This document shows, piece after piece, positions 34,449 through 44,358 of a stretch of 64,000 nucleotides of DNA. This stretch comes from Clitoria ternatea (Eukaryota; Streptophyta; Magnoliopsida; Fabales; Fabaceae). The notes beneath the pieces were generated by a model. That model did no database searches, had not been told where the DNA came from, and saw nothing but the letters and a program-made list of their open reading frames with translations. Position 1 is the stretch's first letter; each line of letters starts with the position of its first letter. A program made the position numbers and the translations under genes. The stretch spans positions 34,114,501 through 34,178,500 of the forward strand of contig CM075674.1 of the NCBI GenBank assembly GCA_037962975.1. Reading direction: 5' to 3'.

Positions 34449-37400
34449 ATGCAAGGCGAAGCACAAGACTCCATGGAGAATCAAGCTGAAGGCAGAACCA
34501 ATCCTAATGCCTACAGAAAACTCAACCTTGATTCTCATGGGGGCAACTCAAAGAAGATAGTAACAGTGTCTGATCCTGATCCTCGCGATGAGTTGATCAA
34601 ACAACTTCAGAGGGAACTCGCTGAATTGCGAAGAGAAAAAAGGCAAAGCGAGGATAAAGAGTCATCTCGCACGCGAAACACTCCCCACACAACTGATGGT
34701 GAAAAGTCCACCACTCTTCAGTACTCAAAGATCCCAACGTTTGAGGAGGGAGAACAAACTCGCGATTCTGAGGATGCAGCTTCCCGAAGAAGGAGAGATT
34801 CAACAACAGCACCCCCATTGTCTTACAATCTGAAGGTTCCTTTTTCAAGGAGACTTATGGGCATCAGCATCCCCAAGCACCTTCAAACCACTCAACCACT
34901 TTCAATCGGAAAGTATAATGGTGAAACTGATCCAACTAAGCACCTTGATGCTTATGTGTTTGAAGCCATGTACTTGGGGGCTGATGAAGACGTGATGTGC
35001 CGAATGTTCCCTCGAACATTGTCAGAGGAGGCCCTCGGGTGGTTTAAAGGCTTGCCTTCTGGATCCATAGATTCTTGGGCAGAAATGGCAGCTGCCTTTG
35101 AAACCCATTTTGTCATCTCCAGAGACGTACCCAAGACGTCTCATACCTTGGCTCAGATTAAGCAAGGTGAAACAGAGGGCTTAAAAGATTTTCTGAAGAG
35201 GTTTTATAAGGAAGCAGCCCTGGTTCCTAACCTCACAGAATCTATCAAGCTGCATATCGTGATTGAGGCATTGCAGCCAGGATCAGCTTTCGCTCTTTCA
35301 TTAGCAAAGAGCCCCCCGACAACTTTTGAGGAGTTCAGGAAAAAAGCCTCAAAGTATGTGAGCATAGAGATGCACTTGGAGGCAATGGCTGCAAAGAAAA
35401 AGCCACCAACACCATCTCCCCAAACCCAGAAGGGTAAGGAGAAGACGAGGTCAGAACGCATGGAGAGGCCATTCACCAATCCTAAGGTGGATAACCGCCC
35501 TCCTCGACCTCGAGAAAGGCATGTCAATTCCTTCAGCCATTATGCACAGTTATCTGCCAGACCATCTCAGATTTTGAGAGAGGTCGGATGGCCAGTTTTC
35601 AGCACATATGGCATCAGGAAACCAGCCCCTATGAAAAGACCAGGAAATTCACGAAAGTACTGTGAATTTCATGAACAAAATGGTCATTCCACTGATGAAT
35701 GCCAAGCTCTAAAGAACGCAGTTGAGACACTAATTAGAGAAGGCAAATTGAAGCAATACCTGTTCAAAGAAAAATCCTTTGACAGGGCGGAACGGAATGA
35801 GAAAAGAGAAAGAGATCCCGACGATGGGGATGATAACAATCCCAGTCCGGTTCGAAAGTTCTCTGCTGCAGAGAAGCAAAAAGGTGTAATGACCGATAAT
35901 GCAGCACAGAAAGACAGCATGCCCCAGCAACAACGTCAGGGCCGACGTGAAGTCATTGACATGATTGCTGGAGGGTTCGCTGGAGGAGGAGCTTCAATTA
36001 CAGCCCGTAAGAATTATCATAGAATGATTCTATCTGTGCAAGGGAAAGTCAAGGACAATCGCCCTTACAGAGGAGGGAATGAGGCTCCCATAATCTCTTT
36101 CTCTGACGAGGATTTTGGCCCAACCGTTCCTGGTGGTGACGATGCTGTAGTCATCACTGCTGTGATCGCCAACAAGGACGTCCGAAGAATCCTTGTTGAC
36201 CAGGGAAGTTCCTGCGATGTTATTTTCTATAATTGCTTTGAAAGAATGGGTTTTAAAGACTCAGACTTACAGCCTTACACGCAGGAACTAACAGCTTTCA
36301 ATGGCGCAAAGCAATTAACTAGAGGGTATCTTGATACCCTTATCTCGTTTGAAGGCGAGCCAGGAGCCAGGACGGTTAGGTCTCGGGTGCTAGTGATTGA
36401 TGTCAAATCACCATTCAATGGCATCATAGGCCGTCCTACTCTGAATGCAATGGAGGCAGTTGTATCAACCCCACATCTCCTTATCAAGTTCATTGACAAG
36501 GATAATGCTGTGTCTTCTATCCGGGGTGATCAAGAGATGGCTAGGTACTGCTATAACCTTAGCCTCAACATGACAAAGCTGGATGCCTCCAATAAAAAGA
36601 GGAAACTTAATGATGCTGGAACATCGGCTGGATCTGTAAGTCTTGTCGACCTGGATCCTAGAGCGGATTTGAACATTGATCCGTTCAACCCATCAAAGCC
36701 CACACCGGATGGAAGTTCCAGGGATATTGTCTTGGGAGATTCTCCAGAAAAGATCACCCATATCAATGACAAGCTAGATGCTGAAATAGAGCAGCGACTG
36801 CTGGCTCTCTTACAAGAGTTTAAAGACCTCTTTGCATGGACTGCAGCCGATATGCCAGGCATAGACCCTGAATTCTGCTGTCATAAACTTTCTGTCTATC
36901 CAGAGACGAAACCTGTGGCCCAAAAGAAAAGACGATTGGGCCCAGAGAAACAGAAGGCAGCTTGCCAGCAAACTGAGGAATTGCTGAAGGCCGGATTCAT
37001 CAGGGAAATCCGATATTCCTCTTGGCTTTCGAATATGGTGATGGTCCCTAAATCCAATGGTAAATGGAGAATGTGCATTGACTACGTGGACCTCAACCGC
37101 TGCTGTCCAAAAGATCCTTATCCTCTTCCTAATATAGATCGGATGGTAGATGATTCCTCTGGTTACCAATACCTGAGCTTCATGGACGCTTATTCTGGTT
37201 ACAACCAAATTCCGATGTGCGAAGAGGATCAAGAGAAGACAGCTTTCATAAATGATCGTGGTGTCTTTTGCTATACAGTCATGCCCTTTGGCCTGAAAAA
37301 CGCTGGGGCGACATATCAGCGCATGATCAACAAAGTTTTCGAAGGTATGCACACCAAACTTGTTGAAGTATACATTGACGACATAATAGCAAAGACACCG

Positions 37401-39920
37401 GTTGGTGGCGATCATATTGACGACCTGCGCCAAGTATTCACCCGTTTGAGACAATTTAACATGAGGTTGAACCCAATGAAGTGCACATTTGCTGTCCCTG
37501 CTGGGAAATTTTTGGGTTTCATGTTAACTCAACGTGGTATAGAAGCCAATCCAGGGAAGTGCCAAACGATTCTAGACATGCAAAGTCCTAAGAATCTCAA
37601 AGAAGTTCAATCCCTGAATGGCAAGGTAGCAGCTTTGGCACGGTTCATGCCGAAGATGGCTCACAGGTCGCTCCCCCTGTACAAAATACTGAAAAAGTCC
37701 AAGAAATTCGAGTGGGGACAGGAACAAGAAAAAGCTTTCCAAGAGCTTAAGGAGGTGTTGTCCAAACCTCCCATTCTCACAAAGCCTGACCCCGAAGACA
37801 CACTCATTCTGTACTTGGCTATTTCAGATGAAGCTTTGGGCGTTGCCTTGATAAAAGAAACTCCTGATGGACAAAGACCGGTCTATTTCACTAGCAAGAC
37901 CTTGCAAGGTGCTGAGATCCGGTATCAAAAAATTGAAAAGGCCGCCCTCGCTGTTGTTTGGGCCTCACGACGGTTGCGTCCGTACTTTCACGCCCATCCA
38001 ATCATAGTGAGAACGGATTTACCACTCCGTTCAGTCTTAATCAAGCCCGATCTTGCTGGGAGGATGATCAAATGGTCTATTGAACTCTCTGAGTTTGATA
38101 TATCCTACGAACCCCGCAGCGCTATTAAAGCTCAAGTCCTGGCTGACTTTATTGTGGAAATGACAGAGACTGATCCGGATTACCCTCGAGTCCATTGGAC
38201 CATTTACGTTGATGGTTCATCAAACCAAAGAGGCTCTGGAGCAGGTGTAGTTCTCGAAAGTGATGACGGAGTACACCTGGAGATCTCCCTTCGTTTCAAT
38301 TTCAAAACATCCAACAACCAGGCTGAGTACGAAGCTTGCTTGGCCGGGCTAAGAGCTGCGATTGACATTGGAGCTTCTGAGGCGACACTCTGCAGCGATT
38401 CACAGCTGGTGATTTCGCAGATCTTAGGAGATTATCAAGCTCGCGAACCTCAACTCCAATTATACTTGAACTGTGTCAAGGAGTTGACTGAGAAATTCTC
38501 CAAAGTGGAGTTCAAGCATGTTCCACGTGAAGAGAATACGAGAGCGGATATACTCTCCAGGTTAGCAAGCACTAAACGACCGGGTAGCACTACTACACTG
38601 GTTCAAAGCACGCTAACGTCGCCCAGCATCCCTCTTTTCCCTTCTCTAAACGCCATAATGACTGACTCCCTTTACGGAGATACATGGATGGCTCCTTACA
38701 TCCGTTATTTGGCTGATGGACAGCTACCCACAGATGAGAAGGAAAAAACGAGGTTAAGGAGAGAATTACCGTATTTCACTATGATTGATGGTAATCTCTA
38801 CAGAAGGGCACTTTCTGTGCCCTATTTAATTTGTCTCAAAGAGGATGAGGTGCAAGGTGTATTGGAGGAAGTGCATGGAGGACAAAGTGGACACCATGCC
38901 GGAGGAAGAAGCTTAATGCGAAAAATCCTCAGAGCTGGATACTGGTGGCCCACAATGAAGCAAGACTCCATTGACTTCGTCAAAAAATGCGACGCTTGCC
39001 AAAAATTCTCTAACCTACACCACACACCGGCGGAAGAACTCTTCACATCCGCTGTTCCATGGCCTTTCTACCAATGGGGATTAGATATTCTGGGCCCCTT
39101 TCCAACTGCTCCTGGGGGCATCAAATATCTCATTGTAGGGGTCGATTATTTCACTAAGTGGATAGAAGCAGAGCCGGTGGTGCATATTACTTCAGCCCGA
39201 ACTCGTCGTTTCATGTATGAAAACATCATAACACGGTTCGGGGTCCCAGCACGGATTATCACAGACAATGGCACCCAGTTCACGGATAGAAAATTCACAG
39301 ATTTACTTGAAGGGTTAGGAATAACCCAAATATTCTCATCCGTCGAACATCCCCAAACTAATGGTCAAGCTGAAGTGGCCAACAGGGAGGTGCTTAAGGG
39401 ATTAAAGAAGCGCCTTGGTGAAGCCAAGGGCGGATGGACAGACCAGCTGTGTCATGTCCTATGGGCATATCGGACAACGCCTCATTCATCCACCAATGAA
39501 TCCCCATATCGCCTAACATACGGGGTCGAGGCAATGATACCTGTGGAACTGCAAATTGCTTCCACAAGGGTTAAGTACTTCTCTGAAGAAACCAACAATG
39601 CAAACTTGGCATCTGAAATGGATGTCATACAAGAACTCAGAGAAGACGCTTTCATCAGAGATCAAGCCATCAAAGCCAAAGTTGCTCTCCGGTATAACAA
39701 ACGAGTCCAATCAAGGACTTTCAACGTTGGAGATTTGGTTTTGAAGAAAGCAAGTATAGGGAACAAATTCGCCCATCAAGGCAAATTAGCCCCAAACTGG
39801 GAAGGCCCATACAGGGTATCCGAGGTCACTGGCAAGGGCTCTTATCGCCTTGAAAACCTTGATGGCACTCCAATCCGAAACAAATGGAACACCCAAAACT
39901 TGCGCATCTACTATAGCTAG
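34449..39920 (+). CDS. gag-pol polyprotein of Tat copy 2, intact (1,823 aa)
   Basis: One uninterrupted frame encodes, in order: gag (capsid-like part about residues 140-270); a CxxHx4Hx4C finger near 404-417; aspartic protease with VDQGSS (D584); reverse transcriptase with MCIDYVDLN, FMDAYSGYNQ and YIDD at 975-978; RNase H (LAISDEALGVALI); a second, archaeal-type RNase H from about 1,250 (WTIYVDGSSNQRGSGAG, NNQAEYEACLAGL); and integrase with a zinc-binding region (GHHAGG, CDACQKF) and catalytic D1546, D1606 and E1642 (spacing 59 and 35). It ends YYS and TAG at 39,918. Translation would be followed by cleavage by the element's own protease. No stop interrupts gag and pol, so expression is as a single polyprotein. 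Its intactness with near-identical LTRs suggests a recently active element. Confidence 0.97.
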   Translation: MQGEAQDSMENQAEGRTNPNAYRKLNLDSHGGNSKKIVTVSDPDPRDELIKQLQRELAELRREKRQSEDKESSRTRNTPHTTDGEKSTTLQYSKIPTFEEGEQTRDSEDAASRRRRDSTTAPPLSYNLKVPFSRRLMGISIPKHLQTTQPLSIGKYNGETDPTKHLDAYVFEAMYLGADEDVMCRMFPRTLSEEALGWFKGLPSGSIDSWAEMAAAFETHFVISRDVPKTSHTLAQIKQGETEGLKDFLKRFYKEAALVPNLTESIKLHIVIEALQPGSAFALSLAKSPPTTFEEFRKKASKYVSIEMHLEAMAAKKKPPTPSPQTQKGKEKTRSERMERPFTNPKVDNRPPRPRERHVNSFSHYAQLSARPSQILREVGWPVFSTYGIRKPAPMKRPGNSRKYCEFHEQNGHSTDECQALKNAVETLIREGKLKQYLFKEKSFDRAERNEKRERDPDDGDDNNPSPVRKFSAAEKQKGVMTDNAAQKDSMPQQQRQGRREVIDMIAGGFAGGGASITARKNYHRMILSVQGKVKDNRPYRGGNEAPIISFSDEDFGPTVPGGDDAVVITAVIANKDVRRILVDQGSSCDVIFYNCFERMGFKDSDLQPYTQELTAFNGAKQLTRGYLDTLISFEGEPGARTVRSRVLVIDVKSPFNGIIGRPTLNAMEAVVSTPHLLIKFIDKDNAVSSIRGDQEMARYCYNLSLNMTKLDASNKKRKLNDAGTSAGSVSLVDLDPRADLNIDPFNPSKPTPDGSSRDIVLGDSPEKITHINDKLDAEIEQRLLALLQEFKDLFAWTAADMPGIDPEFCCHKLSVYPETKPVAQKKRRLGPEKQKAACQQTEELLKAGFIREIRYSSWLSNMVMVPKSNGKWRMCIDYVDLNRCCPKDPYPLPNIDRMVDDSSGYQYLSFMDAYSGYNQIPMCEEDQEKTAFINDRGVFCYTVMPFGLKNAGATYQRMINKVFEGMHTKLVEVYIDDIIAKTPVGGDHIDDLRQVFTRLRQFNMRLNPMKCTFAVPAGKFLGFMLTQRGIEANPGKCQTILDMQSPKNLKEVQSLNGKVAALARFMPKMAHRSLPLYKILKKSKKFEWGQEQEKAFQELKEVLSKPPILTKPDPEDTLILYLAISDEALGVALIKETPDGQRPVYFTSKTLQGAEIRYQKIEKAALAVVWASRRLRPYFHAHPIIVRTDLPLRSVLIKPDLAGRMIKWSIELSEFDISYEPRSAIKAQVLADFIVEMTETDPDYPRVHWTIYVDGSSNQRGSGAGVVLESDDGVHLEISLRFNFKTSNNQAEYEACLAGLRAAIDIGASEATLCSDSQLVISQILGDYQAREPQLQLYLNCVKELTEKFSKVEFKHVPREENTRADILSRLASTKRPGSTTTLVQSTLTSPSIPLFPSLNAIMTDSLYGDTWMAPYIRYLADGQLPTDEKEKTRLRRELPYFTMIDGNLYRRALSVPYLICLKEDEVQGVLEEVHGGQSGHHAGGRSLMRKILRAGYWWPTMKQDSIDFVKKCDACQKFSNLHHTPAEELFTSAVPWPFYQWGLDILGPFPTAPGGIKYLIVGVDYFTKWIEAEPVVHITSARTRRFMYENIITRFGVPARIITDNGTQFTDRKFTDLLEGLGITQIFSSVEHPQTNGQAEVANREVLKGLKKRLGEAKGGWTDQLCHVLWAYRTTPHSSTNESPYRLTYGVEAMIPVELQIASTRVKYFSEETNNANLASEMDVIQELREDAFIRDQAIKAKVALRYNKRVQSRTFNVGDLVLKKASIGNKFAHQGKLAPNWEGPYRVSEVTGKGSYRLENLDGTPIRNKWNTQNLRIYYS

Positions 39921-40082
39921 CTGTTTCTACACTCTCCTATCCTTGTCATGGATTGAATACTGGAGAATTTATTTCTACAGCTACGCTCTCCTTGTAATTC
40001 TTATTTTTGATTTAATAAGAATCTCTCATAACAATTTAACTCTTTCGAGTTTTTCTTATGCTGTGATTTTCAGCTTATCCGG

Positions 40083-40240
40083 TGTACAAAAGCATATTCA
40101 GGACGGATGATCTCAGCTACTTATTCTGTAGTTGACGATGTAACTCTTCGAATATGCGCAACGTACAAGAACATACTCAGGACGGATGAACTCAATTACC
40201 CATTCTGTAATTGACGATGTAACTCCTCGAGTGTGTATGC
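40083..40240. repeat. two type-1 hairpin units after pol (Tat copy 2)
   Basis: Each unit reads AGGACGGATGA(T/A)CTCA, inner stem, seven-base loop, inner stem, GACGATGTAACTC. The inner stems are AGCTAC/GTAGTT in the first and CAATTAC/GTAATTG in the second. Outer arms also pair: GCATATTC/GAATATGC in the first and roughly CATACTC/GAGTGTG in the second. Confidence 0.8.
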
Positions 40241-40255
40241 ATTGAAGGCCCAGAT

Positions 40256-41160
40256 TGTAGGATTAAACCGAACTCTGGGTACGGTTAGTAAGTTTGGCTG
40301 AACACCGGTGAAGGCTCAGATTGTAGGATTAAACCGAACTCTGAGTACGACTAGTAGGATTAACCGAACGTCGGTGAAGACCTGAGTTGTAGGATTAAAC
40401 CGAACCTCAGGATATGGGTTGTAGGGCTGGTCCTTCTTCAAGGCCACAAACCGAACCCCATTCGAAGACTACATGGGTTGTAGGGCTGGTCCTTCTTCAA
40501 GGCCACAAACCGAACCCCATTCGAAAACTACATGGGTTGTAGGGCTGGTCCTTCTTCAAGGCCACAAACCGAACCCCATTCGAAGACTACATGGGTTGTA
40601 GGGCTGGTCCTTCTTCAAGGCCACAAACCGAACCCCATTCGAAGACTACATGGGTTGTAGGGCTGGTCCTTCTTCAAGGCCACAAACCGAACCCCATTCG
40701 AAGACTACATGGGTTGTAGGGCTGGTCCTTCTTCAAGGCCACAAACCGAACCCCATTCGAAAACTACATGGGTTGTAGGGCTGGTCCTTCTTCAAGGCCA
40801 CAAACCGAACCCCATTGGAAGACTACATGGGTTGTAGGGCTGGTCCTTCTTCAAGGCCACAAACCGAACCCCATGCGAAGGCTTGGGCGCAGTAAGCTGG
40901 TTCTTCTTCAAGACCACGCTGAACCCCAAGTGACGGGCGCAGTAGGTTCAGGATTAGCCCTGATCTGAACCCCGTATTGAAGGCTCGGATTGTAGGATTA
41001 AACCGAACTCTGAGTACGACTAGTAGGATTAACCGAACGTCGGTGAAGCATTGTCATTGGATAAAACCAAAGACCAATTGAAGAACGGCTGGTAGGATTA
41101 AACCGAACGCCAAATATTACATGGACAGTAGGATCAAACCGAACTCCAAACACAACAAGT
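40256..41160. repeat. type-2 hairpin units built on GTAGGATTAAACCGAAC
   Basis: A conserved core, GTAGGATTAAACCGAAC, sits between short arms that pair: CCCAGA/TCTGGG (about 40,258), CTCAGA/TCTGAG (about 40,315), CCTGAG/CTCAGG (about 40,382) and CTCGGA/TCTGAG (about 40,983, one G-T pair). Variants with weaker arms follow to 41,160. The 59-bp array is embedded in this block and is a derivative of the same unit. Confidence 0.75.
40416..40887. repeat. tandem array, 8 copies of a 59-bp unit
   Basis: Unit starts are at 40,416, 40,475, 40,534, 40,593, 40,652, 40,711, 40,770 and 40,829. Each begins GGGTTGTAGGGCTGGTCC and contains AAACCGAACCCCATTCG. Copies are nearly identical, with single changes such as GAAAAC for GAAGAC. 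Tat copy 1 has only one related unit at the same place (about 60,386), so the array expanded in this lineage. Confidence 0.97.
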
Positions 41161-41818
41161 AAGTTATACTGAACTCCAAATTAATACTCTCGTGAAGTTC
41201 TTTATTTGGAAGTTTTATAGCTTATAGTTCTGAGTCATCAATTCTTCAATTGAGACCTGACTCGTCAACTCCGACACAAACAATTCACTCGGGTACACCA
41301 CAATCTAAGGTATATTCACCCGAAATTTCTCAGTCGGAAATATTTGAAGAGGAATTTCTATTTTAAATCCTCACTTTTAAAAACTCTCACGAGAAAATGT
41401 CACTCAGTTTATTCAAATTCATAATCACCCAATGAAACTGGGGGACAGCATCAACGGCTTAACGAATATCTTGAGGAATGAACTCTCGTCTAAACGATCT
41501 CACAATCATTCCCCTTAGGCCGTTCTTAAGACACTGATGTGTTCCCTCACAAGCGGTGGTTTTATTATGGAATTCATTTCGCATGTATATGTCCGGTATG
41601 GAGATTTTGTTTTACAATCCGATCTTCATTATTTAAATCCGGAATAATACAATACACATGCAGTCCCTCTATTAAAGTTGTTTTTCACTAAACAAGAATG
41701 GAGGTAAAAAATTCTTTTATTGATTCAATAAGAATTACAATTCGTGTAATAATCCGGAGCTGATCCCGGAACACAGCGAATTCAAATCAATAAAACGAAA
41801 AAGAAAACAAGAAAGGCA

Positions 41819-44358
41819 CTACTCTTTCTGGCTTGAGTCTCCCTCCTTCCCTTTGCCTTTGTCTCCGGTCTTGCCTCCTTCAGTGCGAGAGCTCGATCCT
41901 GTACTTATGGGTTTCAGGAGGGAAGGTCTCATTGATTGACCTTTAGGTAAAGGAGCAAACTTATAAGGAGTTCTAGGCGGACTCTCTTGACGATTGTCAA
42001 CGACGGCCACCAGTTTCCCTTGGTGAAACTCATAGAACGGATCAATACCGTTCAAATTAAGTGACACCTTGGGATTCCGGTATAACACCTGACGAATTGC
42101 CAACCCGAAAGCCTCCTTGACTGCCTGGTCACACATGTTTACAGCATCGTCCAGGTCTGCTTTCAGGGTCTTGACTTCGCCATTCGAATCCGCCAGCTTT
42201 GATAGCAGCTCCTTTTCCTTACGTGTCCAATCATCCACTCCCAGAGAATGGACGACCTTAGCCTCCTTCAACCCCTTTTCCAGCTTTGAAGAGCGTTCCT
42301 TCTCCGTGCAGAGATGAGCATTGAGGTCAGCATTGATTTTCTTCTGATCAGAAACTTGACCCTCTAGCTCCTTGGCAAGATTCTTCAACTTGGCAATTTC
42401 TTCATCCTTCTTCTGATTTTCTTCTTCGGAAGTTTTTAATTTTCCTTCTAATTGGAGGATGATTGCCTTGTCCTTGCCAACCACCGAGGTGAGCCTCTCA
42501 TTTTCTTCTGTGAGCTCGCGAACCGACTTGAGGAGCTCGGATAAATCAGCCAAGTGCTTCTGTCCGTCGTCGCAAGCTCTGATCAGTTCTTCACTCTTCA
42601 ACGAGGGTTTCACCTTGGGTGAGGATTCGGGAACGCCCTCAGGAACGGAGCTCTCATACACCGGATTTTGAACAAGACCGGAATTACCTTCAAGAGAGCA
42701 GGGGGCTTTGGGCGCGAAATAAGTCGTTATTGGCTTCGCCCCATGTGTTATAACACCACTTGGAGTATCCAGAATAGACACTTCCGCTCTCTTTTCTTTA
42801 GCAGGCCCTGGCTCAGCAGCCCCTCTTGAAGTTTTTGGCTTTTTGGGCGAGGATTGACGGTCTGAGGTCTTTGAAGGATCACGCTTAGTCCTCTTCTTTT
42901 TCTCGACCACCTTCTCAGATCCGCCCTCAATCAGAGGAATATCGTCACCAGCAGACGAAGTTAATATTATCGTCTCAGCAGTAGCCTTCTTCGAGTTCCG
43001 CTTTGCCTGAATGTCATTTTCAGCTGCAACGGAAGTCTCTCCGGCCTTGAGACCTTTTAGTCTATTCATCTCTGGTGATCCGCTCTGAATTTCACCTGCA
43101 CAATTAAAAGACACAATCAGAAACGAAAAAGTTTCAAGACATGACATAATAACGCATGAAGAATGGCAGGGAAATTACGTAAATACTCCTCGCGAGCAGA
43201 CTTTGGTCCTAACAAACGCCTGCAGGAGAAAAATCGGTGTGAGGCTGTGTAGGACTGCAGAGCCGAAAGAACTGAGATTGAAGTTGGGCTCAGTTCGTCC
43301 TCCTCGGTATAGTACGCTTGGGAGGTCAACAAAAAATGTTCGTGCGTCCAAGCCACTGGGAATTTTGGAATCCCTTCTTCAGTCAACCAAAAAATTGATT
43401 CATTCGGATGGACGCTAATCTTCGTGAAATAGGACTTGAATGAACGCCCATCAACTTTGGCGGAGTCAGTGTACGCCTCGAAGTTGATGATCTTGGAGAT
43501 AGTCCGGAGGGATATCAAGCTCACTCCTCCTTTCTCCTTATTCGCACGGCGGACCACTTGAGTGAAGTAAAAAAGCATGGCCACCGTCGGTTTAAAGTTG
43601 AAGTGCTCCCCAAGCACTTCAAGAGAGCGGATCAATCCCCATCCATTAGGGTGAAGTTGCGAGGGGGCGCAGTCCAAAAATCTCAGGACTCCCATCTCAA
43701 ACTTCGTCAAGGGGAAACGCACACCCAAGTTCAGAAATATAAAATCATACATGAACAAGGACCTCTCGTCCGGTGTGTGGCATATCCGAACCGATGGAAG
43801 GGGAGCATATACATGAAAACACCATTTATATTTGTCCTTCTTCCATAAGGTAAACCGCGGCTCCAACTCCCCTTCATCCTCCCGAGCGTGGACGGACGGT
43901 GTCTCACGAAATTCCTCAGCCACCCAGCTGAAAGGGCGTTTCTGTTGGAATTTCACCCAGTCTATCCGGTGTGCAACCACATTGCAGAGGCCGGATTGGG
44001 TCTTCAAGATATATTTCTCGGAAGAAGATCCCCCTTCGGATGATTTCCTCCCTGTCGCTTTCTTCACCACCATTGTGAAAGCTTTTACACTGCGGTAAAA
44101 ATCCACATCGTCAGATACATACAGGTCACCGCTCTCAGCACTCTCACTAGAGGAGGATTCTGAAGAGGGTATAATCGCCTTTCGCCTCTGATACGGCGAC
44201 GCCTCCCTTTCTGAGCTTAGTGGCTTCGATTGAAAGACCACTGGAATCCTCCCACCACGAACTGTGTGGTTTTGATTGAAGGCCCTTCCTCCTCTTCCTC
44301 TAGGGCTGATACCACTAAAACTAACACCTTTCCTAGACATTTTCAGAAATTGAAACAA
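41819..44358 (-). CDS. antisense gene A of Tat copy 2: Transposase_28-like domain plus coiled coil
   Basis: Exon 1 is 44,358-43,179 and exon 2 is 43,095-41,819, with a GT-AG intron of 83 bases splitting an Arg codon (c|gt). The start is either 44,358 or, more likely, 44,340 (MSRKGVSFSG), giving about 812 residues. The N-terminus is an RGG-type basic tract (SPRGRGGRAF, VRGGRIP), then a Ser/Glu-rich stretch. The next domain has RSLFMYDFIFLNLGVRFPLT and LDCAPSQLHPNGWGLIRSLE, which fits Pfam Transposase_28 ('putative gypsy type transposon'). After the splice come a Lys/Ser/Pro-rich, probably nuclear region, a long coiled coil (about 150 residues), the block AIRQVLYRNPKVSLNLNGID and a Lys/Gly-rich tail. 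Antisense genes after pol are known in Tat elements; their role is not established. No stop or frameshift interrupts this copy. Confidence 0.85.

Larger units (their letters stand above)
39921..41818. other. non-coding region between pol and antisense gene A in Tat copy 2
   Basis: There is no plus-strand gene. It carries two hairpin units (40,083-40,240), hairpin units of a second type (40,256-40,410 and 40,970-41,160), an eight-copy 59-bp array (40,416-40,887) and, near 41,700-41,815, what should be the 3' UTR of the antisense gene. Confidence 0.8.

Noticed and set aside
36810..37454. 214-codon open frame on the minus strand of the Tat copy 2 reverse transcriptase
   Set aside because: It is a shadow of the conserved sense frame; the same shadow occurs opposite other Tat reverse transcriptases, and the product has no domain.
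40416..40887. Regular 59-bp repeats resembling a CRISPR array
   Set aside because: The repeats abut with no unique spacers, lie inside a plant retrotransposon, and are a head-to-tail satellite-type array.
43203..43418. Plus-strand frames opposite the antisense genes (43,203-44,098; 46,962-47,183; 47,685-48,158)
   Set aside because: They shadow the minus-strand genes, which have conserved domains, a conserved intron and coiled coils.
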